From: Verrucomicrobiota bacterium
Lineage (GTDB): Bacteria; Verrucomicrobiota; Verrucomicrobiia; Opitutales; Opitutaceae
Direction of reading: 5' to 3'
Assembly (NCBI GenBank): GCA_023443985.1
Contig: JAEZSJ010000306.1
Coordinates: 1-10,477 of the forward strand
Length of the DNA: 10,477 bases
Shown: in pieces, positions 1-7,482 of the stretch
Layout of the letters: each line of letters starts with the position of its first letter
How positions within the stretch are numbered: the stretch's first letter is position 1
Position numbers and translations under genes: made by a program
Notes under the pieces: model-generated
Seen by the model: the letters and a program-made list of their open reading frames with translations, nothing else
Told to the model about the DNA's origin: nothing
Database searches by the model: none

Positions 1-1
1 G

Positions 2-1420
2 GGGCGAGGCGCCCCCGCCGAGCCGCGGCTCACAAACGAAGAACGGCTCACCGGGACGGTTCGCCCTACCGCGGATGAGAAGGCGACGCGCGGTGACACG
101 GTGCCTTCGCGCATCACGGAGATCGGCCGGCGCATGCTCAAGTTCCCAGTACATCCGCGGTATGCACGGATGTTCCTCGCGGCGGCGGAGTATGGCTGCG
201 TGCGCACGGTCGCGCTGATGGCGGCGCTCACGCAGGGACGCTCGTTCTGGCTGCGCAACGTCGACCGCGGTGTCGAGCAGGCGCGCGAGGACCTGCTCGG
301 CACCGAGACCGAGTCCGACTTTTTCCTGCTCATGCGCGCCTACCGCTACGCGGAGCAGGCGCGGTTCGCGGTCGATGCCTGTCGCCGGCTGGGCATCCAC
401 GCGCAGGCGGCGCGGCAGGTCGCGCCGCTGTTCGCACAGTTCCTCGAGATCGCCCAGGACGCGGGGCTCGACACGGCCGAGCGGCGCGTCGACGGCACAC
501 TGGTGCGGAAGTGCGTGCTGCTCGGGTTCATCGACCACCTAGCGCGCCGGCTCGACGAGGCGACGCTGCGCTGCGAGCTCGTGCACAAGCGCCGCGGCCA
601 GCTCGCCCGGGAGAGCGCGCTGCATGGTGCGAAGCTGCTGGTGGTGGCCGAGATCAGCGAGATCGGCGGCCGTGCCGGAGAAGTGAACACGGTGCTCGGG
701 CTCGCCACGGCGGTCGAGGAGGCGTGGCTGAAGGAGTTGTTCCCCGACGACTGCGACGAGACGATCACGACCGGGCTCGATCCGAACACCAAGCGCGTGA
801 CCGCGCGCCGCGAGCGGCGTTTCCGCGATCTCGTGCTCGAGTCGAGGGAGGGCGCGGAGCCGCCGGAGACCGAGGCGGCGCAGATCCTCGCGCGGCTGGT
901 GCTCGCCGGCGACCTCAAGATCGAGGCGTGGGACGAGAAGGTGGAGGAGTGGATCGTGCGTGTGGCGCGGTTCGCCGAGTGGTTCCCCGAGATGGAGGCG
1001 CACCCGATCCGCGACGAGGACCGCGCGCTGTTGATCGACCAGATGTGCTACGGTTGCCGCGGCGTGAGGGATGTGCGCAATCTCGACCCGTGGCCGATCC
1101 TGCGGGACTGGCTCACGCCCGAGCAGCTCGCCGCGATGGAGACGCTGCTGCCCGAACGCATCGAGATGGCCAATGGCCGGCGCTCGAAGATCAGCTACCC
1201 GAAGGAGGGTCCGCCGGTGCTCTCGGCGCGCATCCAGGAACTCTTCGGGGTGGAGAAGCTGTCGCTCGCCCGCGGCCGCGTGCCGCTGAAGATCGAGGTG
1301 CTCGCACCCAACCAGCGCCCGCTCCAGGTGACCGACGACCTCGCGCGCTTCTGGCGCGAGGTGTATCCGGAGATCAAACCTGCGCTTTCCCGCCGTTACC
1401 CGCGCCACGAGTGGAGGTAG
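2..1420 (+). CDS. hrpB: ATP-dependent helicase, HrpB-like, C-terminal part (5' end outside window)
   Basis: The frame is open to the left edge, so this is the C-terminal 472 residues of a longer protein. A GTG at 101 could serve as a start, but the family needs an N-terminal DEAH helicase core, so I treat the gene as cut by the window. Around residues 38-52 is the helicase-associated (HA2-type) signature ITEIGRRM...FPVHPRYARM, followed by a helical region. The last ~125 residues (about 345-470) match the HrpB C-terminal domain: GPPVLSARIQELFG, then RPLQVTDDLARFW, ending in a basic RRYPRHEW tail. HrpB proteins are DEAH-box nucleic-acid helicases of poorly defined physiological role; the ATPase motifs lie outside the window. 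Residues 1-37 are hydrophilic and I cannot see the 'LGAL'-like stretch that usually precedes ITEIGRRM, which may mean an insertion. A convergent gene follows 39 bp after the stop. Confidence 0.85.
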   Translation, partial: GRGAPAEPRLTNEERLTGTVRPTADEKATRGDTVPSRITEIGRRMLKFPVHPRYARMFLAAAEYGCVRTVALMAALTQGRSFWLRNVDRGVEQAREDLLGTETESDFFLLMRAYRYAEQARFAVDACRRLGIHAQAARQVAPLFAQFLEIAQDAGLDTAERRVDGTLVRKCVLLGFIDHLARRLDEATLRCELVHKRRGQLARESALHGAKLLVVAEISEIGGRAGEVNTVLGLATAVEEAWLKELFPDDCDETITTGLDPNTKRVTARRERRFRDLVLESREGAEPPETEAAQILARLVLAGDLKIEAWDEKVEEWIVRVARFAEWFPEMEAHPIRDEDRALLIDQMCYGCRGVRDVRNLDPWPILRDWLTPEQLAAMETLLPERIEMANGRRSKISYPKEGPPVLSARIQELFGVEKLSLARGRVPLKIEVLAPNQRPLQVTDDLARFWREVYPEIKPALSRRYPRHEWR

Positions 1421-1432
1421 GCGGGAGAGAAC

Positions 1433-1452
1433 CCGGCGCCGCGCGGCGCCGG
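1433..1452. terminator. Perfect 20-bp GC palindrome between convergent genes, possible bidirectional terminator
   Basis: The arms ccggcgcc and ggcgccgg flank a gcgc centre and give a perfectly self-complementary 20-mer. It lies 13 bp past the helicase stop and 8 bp past the stop of the opposing membrane-protein gene. The position fits a shared terminator hairpin. There is no T-tract on either side, so it is not a canonical intrinsic terminator, and chance GC palindromes are common at this composition. Confidence 0.35.
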
Positions 1453-1459
1453 TCGGAAT

Positions 1460-1807
1460 CTACAGGAATCCCCAGTAGTAGAGGCTGCCCGCGGCACCGA
1501 GCAGCACAAGCACGTCCAGCGCCACCGTGGACCACAGGCCGGTCCGGTCGCCCGTCTTCCGCCAGTGCCGCAACCCGAGCACGTTGCGGGTGATCAGCAC
1601 CCCGACTCCCACGAGCAGGAGCGCCGGAGTGCCGAGCGCCGTGGAGGATTTGGTGGCCAAGCGCAGGACGAGCGAGAATGCGAGCAGGCAGCCCAACGGC
1701 TGCAACAGGTGCAACGCCCAGGACCTACCCTTGATCTCGAGGAAGAACAGCCACGTTCCGAATGCGCCCAGGACGAGAATGAGGGAGAAAGTCAGCCAGT
1801 CGTTCAT
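1460..1807 (-). CDS. Small hypothetical membrane protein, four predicted helices
   Basis: This encodes 115 residues that I do not recognise as a named family. Hydrophobic stretches at about residues 4-23, 34-51, 58-79 and 92-112 predict four transmembrane helices. Basic residues cluster in the connections (K26, R28; R80, R83, K84, R88), so those loops are probably cytoplasmic by the positive-inside rule. It starts at ATG 1807 with no strong Shine-Dalgarno. No catalytic or ligand-binding motif is visible. It converges on the helicase gene and is divergent from the DUF2264 gene, with 217 bp between the two starts. The length, helix spacing and lack of long antisense constraint make it a believable real gene, but no function can be assigned. 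Confidence 0.65.
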   Translation of the reverse strand: MNDWLTFSLILVLGAFGTWLFFLEIKGRSWALHLLQPLGCLLAFSLVLRLATKSSTALGTPALLLVGVGVLITRNVLGLRHWRKTGDRTGLWSTVALDVLVLLGAAGSLYYWGFL

Positions 1808-1961
1808 GGCGCGGGATTGGCGGGGTGGAGTGATGCGTCGGCGACAGTCGACCTGATCTACCGTCCGGAGGTCGATGCGAAAGATCCGCCGACTCCAACG
1901 CCCCGCGGCCGGCGTGCGGTTGGCTCAGTGGAAAGGGTCTCTGAAGTCGGAGCGTACGCCG

Positions 1962-1989
1962 TTGCGGTCGCCGGGAGCGGCCCGATACT
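1962..1989 (+). promoter_or_regulatory. Weak sigma70-like promoter candidate upstream of DUF2264 gene
   Basis: TTGCGG at 1962-1967 and GATACT at 1984-1989 are separated by 16 bp and would give a leader of about 30 nt before ATG 2025. The matches to consensus are only 3/6 and 4/6, so this is a suggestion. The rest of the 217-bp divergent interval (1808-2024) shows no riboswitch, tRNA or clear operator. Confidence 0.2.
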
Positions 1990-2024
1990 CCGTGGCGTCC
2001 CGTCTGTCGCTTCGGACCTGCTCG

Positions 2025-4055
2025 ATGAAAACTTCATTCCCTCTTCTGCCGGGCCTGCTGGTGCTCCTCACCGCGTTGTGCGGCCCGGCTCCGATCGCAA
2101 ACGCCGGCGAGGCCGCGCCGGAGGTGTTCGTCGTCCGCGCGCCGGACCGCGCGCTGAGCCCCCTCACCGGCATGTCGCGAAGGCATTGGTACGACGCCGC
2201 GCGCTACCTGCTCGACGGCGCGTTCAGCCATGTGCACTCGCCGGACGACCCGTTGAAATTTCCCAAACAACCCGGCAAGAGCTACCCGCGCAGCGAAGCC
2301 GAGGTGCCCACGGAGAAACTCGAGGGGCTCTGCCGCACGCTCTTCGCTGCGGCGCCGCTGCTGAAGGTGGAACCGGAACTGGAGCTCAACGGCATCCGCG
2401 TCGGCGCGTACTACCGCCACCACTTCGGCCTGCTGGTCGATCCGGCGAACCCGAGCTACATCAAACCGCGACCGGCGAACGGAGGCCCAAATCAGAACCT
2501 CGTCGAGTTCGGCGCACTGGCGATGGCGTTCTTCGCCGCGCCGGAGGTGCTCTGGGATCCGCTGCCGCAGGCGCAGAAGGACGCGCTCGCAGCGGTGATG
2601 CTCAGCTACGGCGACGGGCCGACCGTCCCGTCGAACTGGAAGTTCTTCAATATCTTCGTCCTGAGCTTCTTCAAGGAGCGCGGTTATCCAGTGAACGAGG
2701 CGCTGCTCGAGGAGTATCTGCGGAAGTCGCTCGCCGACTACCGCGGCGAGGGCTGGTACAACGACAACCCGGCGTACGACTACTACAGCATGTGGGCCTA
2801 CCAGCTCTACGGGATGTTGTGGGCGCAGTGGTTCGGCCGAGCGCACCACCCGGAGCTCGCGCGGCAGTTCGAGGCCAACTTCTGGGACATGCGGGACAAC
2901 TATCCCCATGTCTTCGGGCGCGACGGAAAGATGATCCTGTGGGGGCGCAGCAACTCCTACCGCTTCGCCTCCGTCGGTCCGTTCCCGCTGATGGGTTTCG
3001 AGAGCCGAGCCGACGTGAACTACGGCTGGATGCGCCGCATCGCCTCCGGCGTGCTGCTGCAGTTTCTCGCGCATCCGCAGTTCCTCGAAGAGCGCGTGCC
3101 GACCCTGGGTTTCTACGGCCCGTTCGAGCCCGCGGTGCAGGTCTACAGCTGCCGCGGCAGCGCGTATTGGATGGGCAAGGTTTTTCTCGGCCTGCTCGTG
3201 CCGGCGGAGAGTCCGTTTTGGACCGCGGTCGAGAACGAAGGGCCCTGGGCCGCGGAGTTCCGCCCCGACACGGTGGTCAACAAGTTCCAGCCCGCGTCCG
3301 AGATCCTCATCACGAACTACCCCAACAGCGGTGCGGCGGAGGTCCGCGCGTGGTGCCACGAGCGCGTGGTCAAGGACTGGCAGGGGTTCCGCTCGACGGA
3401 GAACTACAACCGGCTCGCCTACAACAGCGCCTTCCCGTGGCAGGCCGACGGCCCGAACGGCGAGGTGGCGATGAACTATGTCGTGAAGAACCGCGACGGG
3501 AAATGGGAGGCGCTGCGCCTGTACACGTTCCAGCGATTCGAGGCGGGGATCTACCAGCGCTCCGCCGTGCTCGAGACCGACGAGCAGGTGCGCTTCGACC
3601 TGGCCGAGCAGCCGTTGCCCAACGGTATCCTCCGTGTGGATCGCCTTTCCGCCGACAAGCCGCTGGCGGTGCGCCTCGGCCATTATGCGCTGCCGCAGTT
3701 GCACGGCCCCGCCACGGTGGCGGAGCGCGAGGCGGGCGGGCGACGCGCCACGCTCCTCGACAACGGCGAATGGCAGCTGGCGCTCGTGCCGCTGGCCGGC
3801 TGGGAAACGGTGGAGGTCGTTCGCGCGAACGGCCTGCATCCCGAAGCCCAGGCGAGCGCTGTGCTGAACGCCACCGTGACCACCTCTGGCGCCGGTAGTT
3901 ACATGATGGCGACACTGCTGCTGTGGAAGCGCACGGGCGAAGCCTGGAGCGACGACGAGCTTTTCCCGGCGACGTCGGTCGAGGCGCGCGGCGACGGCAC
4001 CTGCACAGTCGCATGGCGCGACGGCGCGCCGACGACGATCACGTTTCAACCCTGA
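2025..4055 (+). CDS. Exported DUF2264 family protein, putative glycan-active enzyme
   Basis: The protein is 676 residues from ATG 2025. I chose that start because it gives a clean signal peptide (MKTSFPLL, hydrophobic core at 8-19, ANA at 25-27 as cleavage site), whereas the frame upstream to 1875 encodes an unlikely basic leader. The mature part begins with a helical region (about 45-400) typical of DUF2264, an alpha/alpha-toroid family. Conserved-looking stretches include PNQNLVEFG (~155-163), VPSNWKFFNI (~201-210), GWYNDNPAYDYYSMWAYQLYG (243-263, rich in aromatic and acidic residues) and GRSNSYRFA (308-316). Residues ~400-676 look beta-rich, like the accessory beta-sandwich domain of such proteins. 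I recall DUF2264 proteins being linked to uronide-cleaving hydrolases (possibly CAZy GH154), but could not verify this. A secreted or periplasmic enzyme acting on polysaccharide fragments is the likeliest role. It converges with the GH43 gene 36 bp downstream, so it is not in an operon with it. Confidence 0.8.
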   Translation: MKTSFPLLPGLLVLLTALCGPAPIANAGEAAPEVFVVRAPDRALSPLTGMSRRHWYDAARYLLDGAFSHVHSPDDPLKFPKQPGKSYPRSEAEVPTEKLEGLCRTLFAAAPLLKVEPELELNGIRVGAYYRHHFGLLVDPANPSYIKPRPANGGPNQNLVEFGALAMAFFAAPEVLWDPLPQAQKDALAAVMLSYGDGPTVPSNWKFFNIFVLSFFKERGYPVNEALLEEYLRKSLADYRGEGWYNDNPAYDYYSMWAYQLYGMLWAQWFGRAHHPELARQFEANFWDMRDNYPHVFGRDGKMILWGRSNSYRFASVGPFPLMGFESRADVNYGWMRRIASGVLLQFLAHPQFLEERVPTLGFYGPFEPAVQVYSCRGSAYWMGKVFLGLLVPAESPFWTAVENEGPWAAEFRPDTVVNKFQPASEILITNYPNSGAAEVRAWCHERVVKDWQGFRSTENYNRLAYNSAFPWQADGPNGEVAMNYVVKNRDGKWEALRLYTFQRFEAGIYQRSAVLETDEQVRFDLAEQPLPNGILRVDRLSADKPLAVRLGHYALPQLHGPATVAEREAGGRRATLLDNGEWQLALVPLAGWETVEVVRANGLHPEAQASAVLNATVTTSGAGSYMMATLLLWKRTGEAWSDDELFPATSVEARGDGTCTVAWRDGAPTTITFQP

Positions 4056-4069
4056 GCCGGCCGGCCGGC
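4056..4069. terminator. Short GC palindrome between convergent DUF2264 and GH43 genes
   Basis: The 14-nt palindrome gccggccggccggc begins directly after the DUF2264 stop codon, inside the 36-bp gap to the GH43 stop. It could form part of a bidirectional terminator, but it is short and has no T-tract on either strand. No better terminator is visible in the gap. Confidence 0.2.
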
Positions 4070-4091
4070 GTGGTTCGGGGCGCGGGCGCGC

Positions 4092-5477
4092 TCAGGGCAC
4101 CGGCTCGAGCTGGAACCAGTCGATGGCGATGTCGGCGCCGGGGCGACCGGTGTAGAGCTTGATGAAGTTGTCGCCCTCGCGCAGCGAGACGATGCCGCAG
4201 TCGAACTCGGCCCAGTCGGCCGCGGCGGGGAAGGAGAGATATTTCTCGTACTCCCGGGGATCGAGGTCGGGCACCTGCAGCGACGTGTGGTTGACGAGCA
4301 GCTTGAGCTTCTGCGGGCCGGCCGGCGCCGTGTAACGGATCTTTAGATGCGCTGGGCGGGCCATCGCGGACTGCACCATGACGGTGACGTGGTTGAGCGA
4401 CTTTTCGAATCCGGTGACGTAGCCCGCGGCGCTGAAGCCGGGAAGCTCGGTGGCGACGGTCGGGCCGTCGAGCGCGCCGCCGGCGGCCGGGGCAGCCTCG
4501 GCCTCGAGCAGGACGGTGACGCGGGAATGGGCGGGCCGAACGCCTTCGACGGCGACGCCTCGCTCGCTCGGGACGATCGGCTTGATCGCGCCGGCGGCAT
4601 CGTATTCGAGTTCGTCGGCCATGACGCTGCGGACCTGGCTCATTCCGCCGGAGAGCCACGAGCTGTGGTAGAACGCATACCAGCGGCCCTTGTACTCGGC
4701 GATGGAGCCGTGGTTGGTGTCGGAGCGCTTCGGGAACTCGCGCATGTAGACGCCGCCGGGTGTGTACGGCCCGAGCGGTTTGTCGGCGACGGCGTAATAC
4801 AGGTGCTGCGGCCATTTGCGGCCGGGCAGGCCGGGGTAGCTCAGGTAGTATTTCCCGGCGCGTTTGTGGAGCCACGGTCCCTCGAAGAAGTCGGGCAGTT
4901 GGGAGGACAGGTCCACGGTGGTCTCGGCCACGGCGGAGCGGAGGTCGTCGGCGAGACGCACGCCGAAGCAACGGCCGCCGCCGCCCCAGACGAGGTAGGC
5001 CTGGTTGTCGTCGTCGACGAGGACGGCGGGGTCGATGCCGCCGCGCACGCCGGCGACGGGGCCGAGGTCGGTGAAGGGTCCTTGCGGGCGCGGACTGGAG
5101 GCGACGGCGATGCGGAACATCCCGGTGCCGCGCTCCCGCGCACAGTAGAAGAGGTAGTAGGTGCCGTTGCGGAGCACGCAGTCGACCGCCCACATGTGGC
5201 TGATCGCCCACGGGGCGGATTTCAGGTGGAAGACGACTCCGTAGTCGGTCCAGTTGACCAGGTCCGACGTCGAGAAGACGTGGTAGCTGATCATGGTGTC
5301 GTACGTGTTTGTGCCCGGTTGGTCGTGCGAGGTGTAGAGCCAGAGCCGGTCGTCGCCCGGCCAGACGTGCGCGGACGGGTCGGCGGCGAAGACGGTGTTG
5401 ATGACGGGGTTGCCGGCGAAGGCGTGGCTCGCGCAGACGAGGGCGCCGAGCAAGGCGAGGCGAAGCAGGGAAAACAT
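4092..5477 (-). CDS. Exported glycoside hydrolase family 43 with C-terminal CBM6/35-like module
   Basis: The protein is 461 residues from ATG 5477. That start gives a signal peptide (hydrophobic core at 4-16, cleavage after AFA, 19-21); an upstream in-frame ATG at 5642 would add a non-hydrophobic 55-residue leader. Residues ~22-315 form a five-bladed beta-propeller of GH43 type. The catalytic triad can be assigned: general base D33 (AADPSAHVW), pKa-modulating D149 (GGIDPAVLVDDD) and general acid E199 (FFEGPWLHK). H256 (TNHGS) matches the conserved central His near the metal. Residues ~322-459 form a beta-sandwich that starts LLEAEAAP and ends ADIAIDWFQLEP, the usual start and end of CBM6/CBM35 modules. 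GH43 enzymes act on arabinose-, xylose- or galactose-containing glycans such as arabinoxylan and arabinan; which one is used here cannot be read. It is divergent from the methyl-transfer locus across 181 bp. Confidence 0.88.
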   Translation of the reverse strand: MFSLLRLALLGALVCASHAFAGNPVINTVFAADPSAHVWPGDDRLWLYTSHDQPGTNTYDTMISYHVFSTSDLVNWTDYGVVFHLKSAPWAISHMWAVDCVLRNGTYYLFYCARERGTGMFRIAVASSPRPQGPFTDLGPVAGVRGGIDPAVLVDDDNQAYLVWGGGGRCFGVRLADDLRSAVAETTVDLSSQLPDFFEGPWLHKRAGKYYLSYPGLPGRKWPQHLYYAVADKPLGPYTPGGVYMREFPKRSDTNHGSIAEYKGRWYAFYHSSWLSGGMSQVRSVMADELEYDAAGAIKPIVPSERGVAVEGVRPAHSRVTVLLEAEAAPAAGGALDGPTVATELPGFSAAGYVTGFEKSLNHVTVMVQSAMARPAHLKIRYTAPAGPQKLKLLVNHTSLQVPDLDPREYEKYLSFPAAADWAEFDCGIVSLREGDNFIKLYTGRPGADIAIDWFQLEPVP

Positions 5478-5658
5478 TGCGGGGTGGTGGTGCGGCGGAA
5501 CCGTGTCGGGACGGGACGCGAAGGCAAAACTCAACTCGTCGAGTCTACGTCCACCTGAGCGGCAATTGTGTGGCCGGCGGCCATACGCACGATGGCGGTC
5601 CCCAAGCCGCCTGCGTGCTCCGCCCCAACGCGCCTCCGCCATCCTTCCGCTCCGCTCA
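5478..5658. promoter_or_regulatory. Divergent intergenic region between GH43 and methyl-transfer locus
   Basis: This 181-bp interval must carry the control regions for both GH43 (leftward) and the five-gene locus (rightward). The only symmetric element of note is ACTCG-T-CGAGT at 5534-5544, an odd-centred 5-bp inverted repeat about 57-67 bp upstream of the GH43 start that could be an operator half-site pair. I found no convincing -35/-10 pair, no cobalamin-riboswitch B12-box and no SAM or SAH riboswitch consensus. Confidence 0.3.
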
Positions 5659-6717
5659 ATGTTGCGCCCCCAGTTGCTCGATCTTGCCGCCCGCGGCCAT
5701 CGGGTTCCGATCGCCGCCGATCTGGTGCTTCACGCGCAGGGCGACGCGGAGGCGACCGTCCGGGGCGGGGCACGCCTTGGTGCGGTGATCGCGGCGGCGG
5801 CGGAGCAGTTCCGCACGCCGCTGGCGTTTCCGTTGATGGACCTGCGGCTCGAGAAGGTGGAGCTGCTGCGCTACTTCGGCGTGCCGGCGGCGAAGGCGGA
5901 GACCTTCCACTTTGACCATGCCCCGGAGGCCGCACGGCGCACCGACTACGCCCGGCAGGTGGACAACGTGGCGTCCGGTCCGCGGGTGGCGGCGAACCTG
6001 GAGGCGTTGCGCCATGTCGCACACCAGCCGGGACTGCTGCCGATCGGGATGTGCATCGGGCCGTTCTCGCTCACGACGAAACTGATGGCCGACCCGATCA
6101 CCCCGGTGTGTCTCGCCGGCGCGGGGATCGGCGCGGAGGAGGACGAGGGCGTGGCGCTGCTCGAGGCGTGCGCGGAGCTCAGCCTCACGTGCGTGCTGGC
6201 CCAGGTGCGTCGGGCGCTCGCCGCCGGCGCGCGGGCGGTCTTCGTGGCCGAACCGGCGGCGAACCAGGTCTATTTCTCCCCGCTGCAGATGGCCGGCGGC
6301 AGCGACGCCTTCGAGCGGTTCGTCCTGGCACCGAACCGGCGCCTCGCCGAGACGCTCGCCGCGGCCGACGCCGACCTGCTCTTCCATTGCTGCGGCGAGA
6401 TCACCGACCCGATGCTCGACGGCTTCTGCTCGTTGCACCCGAGCCTGCTCAGCCTCGGCAGCTCCCGCCGGCTATGGGAGGATGCGTCGCGAGTTCCTAA
6501 GGACATCGTGCTCTACGGCAACCTGCCCTCGAAGCTCTTCTACTCCGACGCCGATCTGCCGCTTGCGCGCGTGACCGAGGCCACGGACGAGCTCGCGGCC
6601 CGCATGGCGGCGAGCGGGCACCCCTTCATCCTCGGCACCGAGTGCGACACCCTGCACGTGCCGGCCCACGCGGCGACGATCCGCGCGAAGGTCGACCGCC
6701 TGCTCGGCCTCGCCTGA
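5659..6717 (+). CDS. URO-D superfamily corrinoid methyltransferase (MtaA/CmuA-like)
   Basis: The protein is 352 residues from ATG 5659; the open frame extends further upstream but the family fold begins at LLDLAARGHRVPIAADLVLH. The overall pattern is that of the uroporphyrinogen decarboxylase superfamily (PF01208). It lacks the N-terminal Arg-rich RQAGRY-type motif of true heme-pathway UroD. It has instead the zinc motif of MtaA, MtbA and CmuA methyltransferases: H243-x-C245 (LLFHCCGEITD) plus C329 (LGTECDTLHV), which binds Zn for thiol or methyl-acceptor activation in those enzymes. Other family-like segments are IGMCIGPFSL (129-138) and LYGNLPSKLF (285-294). It leads a run of five co-directional genes and is followed after 74 bp by its likely partner, the corrinoid carrier. 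A cytoplasmic methyl transfer to or from the corrinoid is the probable role; the methyl donor or acceptor is not evident. Confidence 0.82.
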   Translation: MLRPQLLDLAARGHRVPIAADLVLHAQGDAEATVRGGARLGAVIAAAAEQFRTPLAFPLMDLRLEKVELLRYFGVPAAKAETFHFDHAPEAARRTDYARQVDNVASGPRVAANLEALRHVAHQPGLLPIGMCIGPFSLTTKLMADPITPVCLAGAGIGAEEDEGVALLEACAELSLTCVLAQVRRALAAGARAVFVAEPAANQVYFSPLQMAGGSDAFERFVLAPNRRLAETLAAADADLLFHCCGEITDPMLDGFCSLHPSLLSLGSSRRLWEDASRVPKDIVLYGNLPSKLFYSDADLPLARVTEATDELAARMAASGHPFILGTECDTLHVPAHAATIRAKVDRLLGLA

Positions 6718-6791
6718 CCGCCCCGTCCCGGTCCTCCCGTTTGCCGGCTTGCCCCGGCCTCGTCCCCGGCTCCACCTTTTCCTCCGACCCC

Positions 6792-7463
6792 ATGAGCGAA
6801 CTCATCGAAAAGATCACGACCTGTATCGAGCGCGGCAAAGTGAACCTCGCTTCGCCCTATCCCAAGGACTTGAAAGGGCAGGAGGGCGCCGACGAGTTCG
6901 CCCAGCAGGCGATCGCGGGCGGCATCGGCCCCGACGTGATCCTGGCCGCCTGCAACGACGGCATGCAGCGGATCGGCGCGAAGTTCGGCCGGGGCGAGGC
7001 GTTCGTGCCGGAGCTGCTGATGGCGGCGAAGGCGATGAACGCGGTGATGGCGCACCTGAAGCCGTTCTTCGCCGCCGGCACGGTGAAGCCCAAGGGCAAA
7101 TTCGTGCTCGGCACGGTGGCGGGCGACCTGCACGACATCGGCAAGAACCTCGTCTCGATGGTTGTGGCCGGCAACGGCTGGGAGGTCCTGGACCTCGGGA
7201 TCGACGTGAAGATCCCGAAGTTCATCGACGCGGTGCGCAACAACCCTGGCTGCGTGGTCGGGCTGAGCGCGCTGCTCACGACCACGATGGGCAACATGGC
7301 CGCCACCGTGAAGGAGCTGAAGGCCCAGTTTCCGAATACAGTCGTCATCGTCGGCGGAGCGCCGCTCTCGGCCGAGGCCGCCGCGCAGATGGGCGCCGAC
7401 GGTTATGCGCCGGACCCGCAGGGCGCCGCCGCGTTCCTCAGCAAGTACGCCGCCGCCGCGTGA
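6792..7463 (+). CDS. Corrinoid (methylcobamide) carrier protein, MtaC/MtbC/MetH-cap type
   Basis: The protein is 223 residues, the usual size of stand-alone two-domain corrinoid proteins. Residues ~1-92 are the helical cap (B12-binding_2 / methionine-synthase cap), including the MQRIGAKFGRGEAFVPELLMAAKAM region that covers the cobalamin face. Residues ~100-223 are the Rossmann-like B12-binding domain with the base-off/His-on signature D112-x-H114-x-x-G117 (DLHDIGKNLV), then GLSALLTTTM (157-166) and VGGAP (187-191), which hold the nucleotide tail of the cofactor. It lies 74 bp after the URO-D methyltransferase and 19 bp before the homocysteine methyltransferase, so it is well placed to shuttle methyl groups between them. 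There is no strong Shine-Dalgarno. A start further upstream is open but would add a low-complexity leader that corrinoid proteins do not have. Confidence 0.93.
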   Translation: MSELIEKITTCIERGKVNLASPYPKDLKGQEGADEFAQQAIAGGIGPDVILAACNDGMQRIGAKFGRGEAFVPELLMAAKAMNAVMAHLKPFFAAGTVKPKGKFVLGTVAGDLHDIGKNLVSMVVAGNGWEVLDLGIDVKIPKFIDAVRNNPGCVVGLSALLTTTMGNMAATVKELKAQFPNTVVIVGGAPLSAEAAAQMGADGYAPDPQGAAAFLSKYAAAA

Positions 7464-7482
7464 CCGCGGGCCCGCTTTCCCC

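Noticed and set aside
1919..1945. tRNA-like D-arm (TTGGCTCAGTGG) upstream of the DUF2264 gene
   Set aside because: No T-loop (GTTCRA-like) and no acceptor or anticodon stem can be drawn at the right distances.
2034..4049. Long open frame on the minus strand opposite the DUF2264 gene, and a 777-codon open frame on the plus strand (1565-3898) overlapping it
   Set aside because: At this GC content, antisense and out-of-frame readings lack stops. Their translations are Arg/Ala/Gly-rich with no domain, while the DUF2264 frame has a signal peptide and recognisable family motifs.
4347..5558. 403-codon plus-strand open frame opposite GH43
   Set aside because: It is antisense to a GH43 with all three catalytic acids; its Gly/Val/Asp-rich translation is an antisense artefact.
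5478..5658. Cobalamin or SAM riboswitch ahead of the methyl-transfer locus
   Set aside because: No B12-box or other conserved core could be found in the 181-bp interval; a covariance-model search (Rfam) would settle it.
5659..6717. Heme-biosynthesis uroporphyrinogen decarboxylase (hemE)
   Set aside because: It lacks the N-terminal Arg-rich RQAGRY motif, carries the H-x-C...C zinc motif of methyltransferases, and sits next to a corrinoid carrier.
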